A stretch of DNA of 64,000 bases from Leifsonia sp. ALI-44-B (lineage in GTDB: Bacteria; Actinomycetota; Actinomycetes; Actinomycetales; Microbacteriaceae): positions 1,364,001 through 1,428,000 of the forward strand of contig NZ_MTQL01000007.1 of NCBI RefSeq assembly GCF_001984125.1, in the 5' to 3' direction. The position numbers and the translations under genes were made by a program. Under the pieces are notes generated by a model that saw only the letters and a program-made list of their open reading frames with translations, ran no database searches and was not told the origin of the DNA. Shown piece after piece: positions 44,527 through 54,006 of this stretch (its first letter is position 1; every line of letters starts with the position of its first letter).

Positions 44527-45897
44527 CTAACCGATCCGCTCGCGGCGGCCGAGTATGCCCTGCGGGCGAACGAGCAAAACGAGAATGAGAACGACGAGAG
44601 CCGAGGCGTACTTCAGGTCGGGCGGCAGCACGAGCGTCGAGAGTTCGACGAACAGGCCGACGACGATCGAGCCGATGAGCGCCCCGAAGGCCGTTCCGAG
44701 GCCGCCGAGCGTGACGGCGGCGAACATCATCAGCAGGATCTGGAACCCCATGTCCCACGAGACCTGGCGGTACAGCGCGAACATCACACCGGCTAGGGCA
44801 GACAGGGCGCCGGCCAGGATCCACACGATGCGGATGATGCGGTCGACGTTGATGCCGGATGCGGCGGCGAGCGACGCATTGTCCGACACGGCGCGCGTGG
44901 CCTTACCGATGCGCGTGCGGGTGAGGAAGTATCCGACCGCCAGCAGCACGACGACGCTGAGGCCCATGCTGATGAGCGTGGCGACCGTCAAACGCAGCGG
45001 ACCGATGATGACGGGCGTCGAGAGCCCCACGTTCATGGTCTTCGTCTGCCCGCCGATGTTGAAGAGGTAGACGTAGCGCAACACGATCGACAAACCGATG
45101 GACACCACCATGGCCTGCACGAGTCTCACCCCCCTGCGCCTCAAGGGTTTCCAAAGCACGGCGTCGTTCAGGTAGCCGAAGACAGCACCCAACAGCACGG
45201 CGACGATGGTCGCCACGACGATGTTGAGGCCGAGCAGCACGCCGAACACCCACGACATGATGGCGCCGAAGGTGACCATCTCGCCCTGGGCGAAGTTGTT
45301 GAGGCCCGTCGTGCCGAAGATCAGCGTGATGCCGATGGCCGCGAGGGCCAGCAGCAGGCCGAAGTTGAGGCCGGCGACGATGCGGATGAGCAGCTGTTCG
45401 CCGAACCCGGTGGTCTGCCGGGTGTCCTCGCCCGTGGGAAACAGCACGCTGACCGAGTTGGTCTGGGCGAGCGTGATCTCCTTGCTGGCCTCGGTGCCGT
45501 CGCGCAGGGCGACGCCGTCGGGCAGAGTCGACTCGTCGAGCTCGACCGTGTAGGTGCCGGCTTCGGGAACGTTCACCGTCCAGCGGCCCTGATCGTTGGT
45601 GCTGACGGTTTCGTCGAATCCGTTGCCCGAGACGGCGACGTCGACATCCGCGACACCCTCGTCCCCGGACTTGATGATTCCCGACACCGTGAAGGTGCTG
45701 GTGAAGTCGCTCGTGGGTTCCGGGCTGGGTGCCGGGGTCGCCGACAGGTGCACGGTGTCGACGGATGCCGGGGCGGCCGCAGAGGCGCTGGCGGCCGGCA
45801 TCCCGATACTGACGACGAGAGCGAAACAGACGGATAAGACACTGGCAAATACCAGGGCGAGGCGACCCACCATCGCGTGTGGTCGTGAACGGCCCAA
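44527..45897 (-). CDS. livH: Branched-chain amino-acid type ABC transporter permease LivH with N-terminal extracytoplasmic Ig-like domain
   Basis: Encodes 456 residues from TTG 45897, which has GGAGG six bases upstream; ATG 45873 is an alternative. A signal-like helix (about 12-35) is followed by a roughly 100-residue soluble domain with the carboxypeptidase-regulatory/SdrB-like pattern DVDVAVSGNGFDETVSTNDQ and NVPEAGTYTVELDE. The LivH channel then starts near residue 155 (LNFGLLLALAAIGITLIFGT, NNFAQGEMVTFGA). Canonical LivH is about 290-310 residues and lacks such a domain. Its role may be substrate capture or docking of the binding protein (inference). Confidence 0.9.
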   Translation of the reverse strand: MGRSRPHAMVGRLALVFASVLSVCFALVVSIGMPAASASAAAPASVDTVHLSATPAPSPEPTSDFTSTFTVSGIIKSGDEGVADVDVAVSGNGFDETVSTNDQGRWTVNVPEAGTYTVELDESTLPDGVALRDGTEASKEITLAQTNSVSVLFPTGEDTRQTTGFGEQLLIRIVAGLNFGLLLALAAIGITLIFGTTGLNNFAQGEMVTFGAIMSWVFGVLLGLNIVVATIVAVLLGAVFGYLNDAVLWKPLRRRGVRLVQAMVVSIGLSIVLRYVYLFNIGGQTKTMNVGLSTPVIIGPLRLTVATLISMGLSVVVLLAVGYFLTRTRIGKATRAVSDNASLAAASGINVDRIIRIVWILAGALSALAGVMFALYRQVSWDMGFQILLMMFAAVTLGGLGTAFGALIGSIVVGLFVELSTLVLPPDLKYASALVVLILVLLVRPQGILGRRERIG

Positions 45898-47671
<1,774 letters not shown>

Positions 47672-47691
47672 GACGCAAACGCTTCACCTCA

Positions 47692-47731
47692 ACTGCCCGG
47701 ATGGCCGACACGCCATCCGGGCAGTTTTTTT
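47692..47731 (+). terminator. Rho-independent terminator of guaB
   Basis: ACTGCCCGGATGGC and GCCATCCGGGCAGT form a 14-bp perfect stem with a six-base loop, followed directly by a run of seven T. This is the clearest intrinsic terminator in the window. Confidence 0.93.
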
Positions 47732-47954
47732 CAGGATGGTCGCGACGTGAGAGGTTGTCGCAGCTCAGGGGTGGCGCTCGCAAGTTCGTGGTGGTGTGGG
47801 GACCGTGGCCCCGACCTCGTCTGAGAGAACCCCAGATACAAGGGCTGGCACCGGGGAAGTGGACAGGCTGGACGAGGCGTTCATTGGGAGTGTGTGGGGA
47901 GCGCGCAATCGCGTGCATTCCGCAGGATCCGCCTGCTCAATTGGAGGAACACCC

Positions 47955-48521
47955 ATGAAGAAGACCACCTCGATTCTTAGCACCGCCGCGCTCGCGTGCG
48001 GTCTCGTTGCCGCCACGCTGGCTCCCGCTCACGCGGGTACGGCCTCGGCGTCGGCAACCGCTGCAGGCACCGCTGGCGCGTCGGCATCCGCGGCGGCGAA
48101 CGCGTCGGCGTCGGCAAACGCCAATGCATCGTCCTCGGCCAACGGGTTCTCCTTCTCGAACGCAACGTCCGGGAGCACCGGATCGTGGAGTTGGTCGGGC
48201 GGCTCCTGGGCGAACGCGTACTCGGGCAGCACCGGATCGTGGGGCTCCACTGGCTCTTCGAACGCCTTTGGTTCGGGCTCCGCTCAGGGCTCTACGCAGG
48301 GCTTTGCCTCGAGCGGGACGTCATTCGGAGCGACGAACGGCATGACCATTTCGTCAGGCGTGTGGACCTTCGGCGTGACCGGCGGTTCCATCACGGGTCT
48401 GGCTAACGGCACGACCGGAGTCGTCTACCCGTCGGCCCGCCCCTCCCGGGTGAACGGCGTGACGGTGGCACCGGGCACCTACAAGATCGTCGCGGGCAAG
48501 CCCGTGCTCGTCTCGAAGTAG
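47955..48521 (+). CDS. Secreted Ser/Gly/Ala-rich low-complexity protein
   Basis: Encodes 188 residues from ATG 47955 with TGGAGGA upstream. A signal peptide ends near APAHA (residue 27). Residues 28-65 alternate Ala and Ser; residues 66-120 are rich in Ser, Gly and Trp with repeats such as SGSTGSWSWSGGSW and SGSTGSWGSTGSS; the last 65 residues form a more ordered domain (GVWTFGVTGGSITGLANGTT, NGVTVAPGTYKIVAGKP). No family was recognised. The composition recalls silk-like or adhesive surface proteins. It is transcribed alone between hairpins. Confidence 0.8.
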   Translation: MKKTTSILSTAALACGLVAATLAPAHAGTASASATAAGTAGASASAAANASASANANASSSANGFSFSNATSGSTGSWSWSGGSWANAYSGSTGSWGSTGSSNAFGSGSAQGSTQGFASSGTSFGATNGMTISSGVWTFGVTGGSITGLANGTTGVVYPSARPSRVNGVTVAPGTYKIVAGKPVLVSK

Positions 48522-48537
48522 CTCAGGCACGGGCCGT

Positions 48538-48575
48538 CGGCCCGCGCATTCCCCTCTCCGGGAAGGTGCGGGCCG
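48538..48575 (+). terminator. Hairpin after the Ser/Gly/Ala-rich protein gene
   Basis: CGGCCCGC pairs with GCGGGCCG and an inner TTCCC pairs with GGGAA, giving a long interrupted stem. No T-run follows, so terminator function is uncertain. Confidence 0.5.
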
Positions 48576-48603
48576 ATGGTCCTCGCGACGATAAGGTAGT
48601 GGG

Positions 48604-49728
48604 GTGAGCTACGAAAACGAGATCGGCGTGTCGAAACGAGCCCGACGGGCGTATGCCTTCGACGACATCGCGGTCGTTCCTTCCCGCCGAACGCGCGACC
48701 CCGAAGACGTGTCGGTGTCGTGGTCAATCGACGCCTACCAGTTCGGCATCCCGTTCCTCGCGGCACCGATAGACTCCGTCGTGTCGCCGTCGACGGCCAT
48801 CATGATGGGGCAGCTGGGCGGACTCGGCGTGCTCGACCTCGAAGGTCTGTGGACGCGGTACGAGAACCCCGAGCCCTACCTCGCCGAGATCGCGCAACTG
48901 AGCGCGGCTCAGGCCACCTCCCGCATGCAGGAGATCTACTCCGAGCCCATCAAACCCGAGCTCGTCACGGCCCGCCTGGCCGAGATCCGCGCGGCCGGTG
49001 TCACGGTCGCCGGTGCGCTGTCGCCGCAGCGCACACAAGAGCTGTACGAAACGGTCGTGGCGGCCGGTGTCGACCTGTTCGTCATCCGCGGCACCACAGT
49101 TTCGGCCGAGCATGTCTCGAAGAATCAAGAGCCGCTCAACCTGAAGAAGTTCATCTACGAGCTCGATGTTCCCGTCATCGTGGGTGGGGCATCCACCTAC
49201 ACCGCTGCGCTGCACCTCATGCGCACGGGCGCGGCCGGCGTGCTCGTCGGCTTCGGCGGTGGAGCGGCGTCGACCACGCGCGCCACGCTCGGCATCCACG
49301 CCCCCATGGCGACCGCCGTCGCCGACGTGGCCGGCGCTCGCCGCGACTACATGGACGAGTCGGGCGGCCGCTACGTGCACGTCATCGCCGACGGCGGCCT
49401 CGGCACGTCGGGCGACATCGTCAAGGCCATCGCCTGCGGCGCCGACGCGGTCATGCTGGGCAGCGCCCTCGCGCGGTCGACCGATGCACCCGGTCAGGGC
49501 TACCACTGGGGCGCCGAGGCGCACCACTCGAAGCTTCCGCGCGGCAACCGCGTTCCCGTCGAGCAGATCGGCACGCTCGAAGAGGTCCTCTACGGCCCCG
49601 CGACGTCGGCCGATGGCACGGCCAACCTGGTCGGTGCGCTGCGTCGCTCGATGGCCACGACGGGTTACTCCGACCTCAAGGAATTCCAGCGCATCGACGT
49701 CGTTGTGGCGCCCTACCGCGTGAGCTGA
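48604..49728 (+). CDS. guaB3: GuaB3 family IMP dehydrogenase-related protein
   Basis: Encodes 374 residues of the IMPDH/GMP reductase barrel without CBS domains. Typical GuaB3 features are AYAFDDIAVVPSRRTRDPED, IPFLAAPIDSVVSPSTAI and APMATAVADVAGARRDYMDE. The loop that carries the catalytic Cys in GuaB reads GFGGGAASTTRATLG here, with no Cys. GuaB3 proteins have been discussed as GMP reductases (recalled, not verified). The GTG start follows TAAGGT (48592-48597) by six bases, consistent with a leaderless mRNA. Confidence 0.9.
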   Translation: MSYENEIGVSKRARRAYAFDDIAVVPSRRTRDPEDVSVSWSIDAYQFGIPFLAAPIDSVVSPSTAIMMGQLGGLGVLDLEGLWTRYENPEPYLAEIAQLSAAQATSRMQEIYSEPIKPELVTARLAEIRAAGVTVAGALSPQRTQELYETVVAAGVDLFVIRGTTVSAEHVSKNQEPLNLKKFIYELDVPVIVGGASTYTAALHLMRTGAAGVLVGFGGGAASTTRATLGIHAPMATAVADVAGARRDYMDESGGRYVHVIADGGLGTSGDIVKAIACGADAVMLGSALARSTDAPGQGYHWGAEAHHSKLPRGNRVPVEQIGTLEEVLYGPATSADGTANLVGALRRSMATTGYSDLKEFQRIDVVVAPYRVS

Positions 49729-49751
49729 TCTCTCGAATGCAGCATGTTCTC

Positions 49752-49783
49752 GTGATGCCGGTCCTTTCGGGGGCCGGCATCAC
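49752..49783 (+). terminator. Terminator after guaB3
   Basis: GTGATGCCGG and CCGGCATCAC form a 10-bp perfect stem around a 12-base loop that can pair further (TCC with GGG). It lies 24 bp after the guaB3 stop. The flanking T content is low. Confidence 0.7.
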
Positions 49784-49822
49784 GTGTGTGCGCCGACCTC
49801 TTACTGTGAGCGGATGTGCGGC

Positions 49823-49859
49823 ACAAGCGCTTGTTCGCGCGCCGCGGGCGTATTAGCGT
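49823..49859 (+). promoter_or_regulatory. Putative glpD promoter with overlapping palindrome
   Basis: TTGTTC (49831-49836) and TAGCGT (49854-49859) are 17 bp apart. The perfect 12-bp palindrome ACAAGCGCTTGT (49823-49834) overlaps the -35 and is a candidate operator for a glycerol or sugar-responsive repressor. About 80 bp of leader precede glpD. Confidence 0.5.
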
Positions 49860-49938
49860 CGGGAACGTGGCCGACATCGCCTGTCGTGGCGGTCACCGAT
49901 CCGGCGGAAGCGGCAGGCGGTTACCCAGGAGGACTCCG

Positions 49939-51846
49939 ATGGCGCATCCGAATCACGGCCGAGACGACGACGGCAGAACGACGAAGCTCGGGCCGGAGGA
50001 ACGCGCCCAGGCGATCGCTGCCCTGAAGGAGAAAGAACTCGACATCCTGGTCGTGGGCGGCGGCATCGTGGGCGCGGGCAGTGCGCTCGACGCCGTGACG
50101 CGCGGCCTGTCGACGGGAATCCTCGAGGCCAGGGACTGGTCGTCGGGCACGTCGAGCCGGTCGTCGAAACTGGTGCACGGCGGCATCCGCTATCTCGAGC
50201 AGCTCGACTTCCGCCTGGTGCGCGAGGCCCTGACCGAGCGCGGGCTGCTGCTGCAGCGCATCGCGCCGCACCTCGTGAAACCCGTGCGTTTTCTCTACCC
50301 GCTGAAGAAGCGGTTCTATGAGCGTTTCTACATCGGCGCGGGCATGCTGCTCTACGACCTGTTCTCGTACACGGGCGGGCGCCCGCCCGGTGTGCCGCAC
50401 CACCGCCACCTCTCGAAGCGCGGGGTGCAGCGGGCCCTGCCGTCGCTCGCCTCCGACGCATTCGTCGGCGGGCTCACCTATTACGACGCGCAGGTCGACG
50501 ACGCCCGCTACGGCGCCTCGGTCGTGCGCACGGCTGCCTACTATGGCGCCCACGCCGCGAGCCGGGTGCGGGTCGAAGGTTTCCTCAAGGTCGGCCAGCG
50601 GGTCGTCGGCGTCAAGGCGCACGACCTGGAGACGGGCGAACGTTTCGAGGTGCGCGCGAAGCAGGTCGTCAATGCGACGGGCGTGTGGACCGACGACACC
50701 CAGTCGATGGTGGGGGAGCGCGGTCAGTTCAAGGTGCGCGCGTCGAAGGGTGTGCACTTGGTGGTGCCGCGCGACCGCTTCCAGTCGAACATGGGTCTGT
50801 TGTTGCGCACCGAGAAGAGCGTGCTCTTCGTCATCCCGTGGGGTCGCCATTGGCTGATCGGCACGACGGACACGGATTGGCACCTCGACAAGGCGCACCC
50901 CGCCGCGACGGCCGCCGACATCGATTACATCCTCGAACACGTCAACTCGGTGCTCGCGGTGCCGCTGACGCGCGACGACGTCGAGGGTGTCTACGCGGGT
51001 CTGCGTCCCCTGCTCGCGGGGGAGAGCGACCAGACGTCGAAGCTGTCGCGCGAGCACCTCGTCGCGCATTCCGTGCCGGGGCTCGTGGTGATCGCGGGCG
51101 GCAAGTGGACGACGTATCGGATCATGGCCAAGGATGCGGTGGATGCTGCGGCATCCGCTCTCGACGGCAAGATCCCCGAGAGCGTGACCGAGAACGTGGC
51201 GTTGTTGGGAGCCGAGGGCTATCAGGCCGCGTGGAACAAGCGCGCCAAGATCGCGAAGGCGTTCGATGTGCACCCCACGCGGGTCGAACACCTGCTCAAC
51301 CGCTTCGGCGTCTTGTCGGATGAGGTGCTCGATCTCATTCGCGAACGCCCCGAGTTGAAGGAGCCGCTGCCCGGGGCCGACGACTACTTGCAGGCGGAGG
51401 TCGTCTACGCGGCCACGCACGAGGGGGCCCTGCACCTCGAGGATGTCCTCGCCCGCCGCACGCGCATCTCGATCGAGGCCTGGGATCGCGGCGTTTCGGC
51501 GGCACCGGTCGCGGCCAAGCTCATGCAGGAGGCACTCGGCTGGGACGACGAGCGCACGCAGCGGGAGATCGACAATTACCTCAAGCGGGTCGAAGCCGAG
51601 CGTGCCTCGCAGGAGCAGCCCGACGACGAGTCGGCCGACCGGATCCGACTCGCGGCCCCCGACATCCAGTCAGGCGCACACGAATCGGATGTCTCGCCGG
51701 CCGAGGACCCGCAGCAACCCGACGAGTCGGCGTCCGAAGCCTCGGCCGACGAGCCGTCGCGTGATGAGGTCACGCACGGCGACACCGACGGCACGGCCGA
51801 TGACCCGGGCCACGAGAACGACACATCCGGCGTCGAAAAGAACTAG
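49939..51846 (+). CDS. glpD: Glycerol-3-phosphate dehydrogenase, FAD-dependent
   Basis: Encodes 635 residues from ATG 49939 with GGAGG upstream. GlpD oxidises glycerol 3-phosphate to dihydroxyacetone phosphate and feeds electrons to the quinone pool at the membrane. The FAD motif GGGIVGAGSALDA starts at residue 40; SSRSSKLVHGGIRYLEQLDF and GTTDTDWHLDKAHPAATAAD are family motifs, as is GGKWTTYRIMAKDAVD. The last 90 residues are an acidic, Ser/Asp/Glu-rich extension not needed for the fold. Confidence 0.95.
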   Translation: MAHPNHGRDDDGRTTKLGPEERAQAIAALKEKELDILVVGGGIVGAGSALDAVTRGLSTGILEARDWSSGTSSRSSKLVHGGIRYLEQLDFRLVREALTERGLLLQRIAPHLVKPVRFLYPLKKRFYERFYIGAGMLLYDLFSYTGGRPPGVPHHRHLSKRGVQRALPSLASDAFVGGLTYYDAQVDDARYGASVVRTAAYYGAHAASRVRVEGFLKVGQRVVGVKAHDLETGERFEVRAKQVVNATGVWTDDTQSMVGERGQFKVRASKGVHLVVPRDRFQSNMGLLLRTEKSVLFVIPWGRHWLIGTTDTDWHLDKAHPAATAADIDYILEHVNSVLAVPLTRDDVEGVYAGLRPLLAGESDQTSKLSREHLVAHSVPGLVVIAGGKWTTYRIMAKDAVDAAASALDGKIPESVTENVALLGAEGYQAAWNKRAKIAKAFDVHPTRVEHLLNRFGVLSDEVLDLIRERPELKEPLPGADDYLQAEVVYAATHEGALHLEDVLARRTRISIEAWDRGVSAAPVAAKLMQEALGWDDERTQREIDNYLKRVEAERASQEQPDDESADRIRLAAPDIQSGAHESDVSPAEDPQQPDESASEASADEPSRDEVTHGDTDGTADDPGHENDTSGVEKN

Positions 51847-51916
51847 CGGCACCTGACACGAGGGGCGTTGGAGCGCACGCACCCCCACGCCCCTCTCTCG
51901 TACCCGGCCGACACGG

Positions 51917-52161
51917 ACATCTTTTTCTTGATTTCGCTATTCCAGGTGAACTATTCCAGTTGGAATAGTCCAGCTGGAATAGTCCAAACGAAACGGTCCT
52001 CCTCCTGCGCCGATAGTGGTGCCGACCGCGGGAGTTGCGGCGACACAATCAGCGCGAAACCCGGGTAGGGCTCGGCCAACAGTGACGTGCGCTCCATATT
52101 CCAGACGGAATATTCCGGCGGGAATGGTTCAGATGGAATAGCCGAGACGCGAAAAAGATGT
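51917..52161. repeat. Large imperfect inverted repeat with TATTCC/GGAATA motifs between glpD and poxB
   Basis: The 328-bp convergent gap holds no gene. Two arms of about 70 bp (51917-51990 and 52090-52161) are roughly three-quarters complementary; both outer ends read ACATCTTTTTC on opposite strands. Inside the arms, TATTCC or GGAATA-like words occur about nine times, forming nested palindromes such as ATTCCAG-TTGGAAT. The patch is clearly less GC-rich than its surroundings. It could be a MITE-like element, a structured RNA or a protein-binding array. No target duplication was seen. Confidence 0.7.
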
Positions 52162-52174
52162 TCCATGAGGCTGG

Positions 52175-53905
52175 TCAGTCGAAGATGCGCCGCAGGACGT
52201 TGGTGTTGGCGAGGTCGAGGAGCTCGTCGCCGCGGCCCGAGAGCACGGTGCGCAGCGCGTAGAGCGTGAAGCCGCCCGCCTGCTCGGCCGTGATGGTCGG
52301 CGGGATGGAGAGCTCTTGGCGAGCGGTGACGACGTCGATGAGCGCCGGGCCGTCGTGTTCGAAGGCCTCGCGCAGCGCCTCGGACAGGTCGTTGGGCTTC
52401 TCGACGCGCACGCCGTGGATGCCCATGGCCTTGGCCACCTCGGCGAAGTTCGGGTTGACCAGGTCGGTGCCGTAGTTCACGATGCCCGCGGCCTTCATCT
52501 CGACCTCGACGAAGTTGAGCGACGAGTTGTTGAACACCACGATCTTGACGGGCAGCTTGTTCTGCACGAGCGACAGCAGCTCGCCCATGAGCATCGTGAG
52601 GCCGCCGTCGCCCGCGAGCGCGATGACCTGTCGATCGGGGTGGGATGCCTGCGCGCCCAGCCCCTGCGACACGGCGTTCGCCATGGTTCCGTGGCTGAAC
52701 GATCCGATGAGGCGGCGCTTGCCGTTCATGTGTAGGTAGCGGGCCGCCCAGGTGACGGGGGAGCCGACATCCGGAATGAAGACGGCGTCGTCGTCGGCCA
52801 GCTCGTCGACCAGGCGCGTCAGATATTGCGGGTGGATGGGGGAGCGGTTGTGGTCGTTGTCGGCGAGCTCGTCGAGGCCCTTGCGGGACTTCTTGTAGTG
52901 CTTGAGGGCGTCTTCGAGGTGAGAACGTTTCTTCTTGCGCTCGACGAGATTGGTGAGGGCCGCCGCGGTGTCCTTGACGGTTCCGACGAGGCCCAGCGTG
53001 AGCGGCGTGCGGCGGCCGAGCTGTTCGCCGCGGACATCCACCTGGATCTTGACGGCCTTCTCGGGGAAGAACTGTTGGTAGGGGAAATCGGAGCCGAGCA
53101 CGAGGAGCGTGTCGCAGGTTTCCATGGCGCGGTAGCCCGAGGCGAAACCGAGCAGACCCGTCATGCCGACGTCGAAGGGGTTGTCGTATTCGACGTGCTC
53201 CTTGCCGCGCAGCGCGTGCACGATGGGGGCGCCCAGGGTGTCGGCCAGCGCCAGAAGCTCGTCGTGCGCGCCCGCGGCCCCTGCGCCGGCCAGGATGGTG
53301 ACCTTCTCGCCCTTGTTCAAGAGGGCTGCGGCCTCGGCGAGGCCCTCGGCCGACGGCAGCACCGAGCTCTGGGTCGGGCGGATCGAGACCGTGCGCGGGC
53401 TGTCGGCCTTCTTCAACAGGATGTCGCCCGGGATCACGATGACCGCGACACCCTTCTTCTCGATGGCCGTGCGCATGGCGATCTCAAGCACGCGCGGCAT
53501 CTGGGCGGGATCGGAGACGAGTTCGCAGTAGACGCTGCACTCGCGGAACAGCTCCTGCGGGTGCGTCTCCTGGAAGTAGTTGCTGCCGATCTCACCGCTC
53601 GGGATGTGGGCGGCGATCGCCAGAACGGGCACGCGGGAGCGGTTGGCGTCGTAGAGCCCGTTGATGAGGTGCAGGTTGCCGGGGCCGCAGCTGGCGGCAC
53701 ACACCGACAGCTCGCCCGTGAGCGCGGCCTCGGCCGAGGCTGCGAAGGCGGCGCCCTCCTCGTGGCGCACGTGCACCCAGTCGAGGTCTCCATCGGCGCG
53801 CAACGCATCCGTGAAGCCGTTGAGCGAATCGCCCGGCAGGCCGTAGACGCGTTTCACCCCTGACGCCTTGAGTGTGTCGACGATGTTCGCTGCGATCGTG
53901 CCCAT
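52175..53905 (-). CDS. poxB: Pyruvate dehydrogenase (quinone) / pyruvate oxidase
   Basis: Encodes 576 residues. PoxB decarboxylates pyruvate to acetate and CO2 and passes electrons to membrane quinones. The thiamine diphosphate enzyme fold is clear: N-terminal pyrimidine domain with the catalytic glutamate in VRHEEGAAFAASAEAAL, central FAD-binding domain, and the C-terminal diphosphate motif GDGGLTMLMGELLSLVQNKLPV with VFNNSSL. The similar acetolactate synthase is less likely because ETHPQELFRECSVYCE and overall form fit PoxB. AAGGG precedes the ATG. Confidence 0.92.
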   Translation of the reverse strand: MGTIAANIVDTLKASGVKRVYGLPGDSLNGFTDALRADGDLDWVHVRHEEGAAFAASAEAALTGELSVCAASCGPGNLHLINGLYDANRSRVPVLAIAAHIPSGEIGSNYFQETHPQELFRECSVYCELVSDPAQMPRVLEIAMRTAIEKKGVAVIVIPGDILLKKADSPRTVSIRPTQSSVLPSAEGLAEAAALLNKGEKVTILAGAGAAGAHDELLALADTLGAPIVHALRGKEHVEYDNPFDVGMTGLLGFASGYRAMETCDTLLVLGSDFPYQQFFPEKAVKIQVDVRGEQLGRRTPLTLGLVGTVKDTAAALTNLVERKKKRSHLEDALKHYKKSRKGLDELADNDHNRSPIHPQYLTRLVDELADDDAVFIPDVGSPVTWAARYLHMNGKRRLIGSFSHGTMANAVSQGLGAQASHPDRQVIALAGDGGLTMLMGELLSLVQNKLPVKIVVFNNSSLNFVEVEMKAAGIVNYGTDLVNPNFAEVAKAMGIHGVRVEKPNDLSEALREAFEHDGPALIDVVTARQELSIPPTITAEQAGGFTLYALRTVLSGRGDELLDLANTNVLRRIFD

Positions 53906-54006
53906 GTTTCAGCCCTTCGTGTGCGGATGATTCGTCGGGCGGTCGGCGCTGATCGCCCTCCACCATCCGATCACATCAGGCCGTGCAATGTGAGGGGGTT
54001 GCCACG

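Noticed and set aside
51917-52161. The glpD-poxB inverted repeat as an insertion sequence
   Set aside because: There is no transposase frame and no visible target-site duplication; short open frames across it have no recognisable domain.
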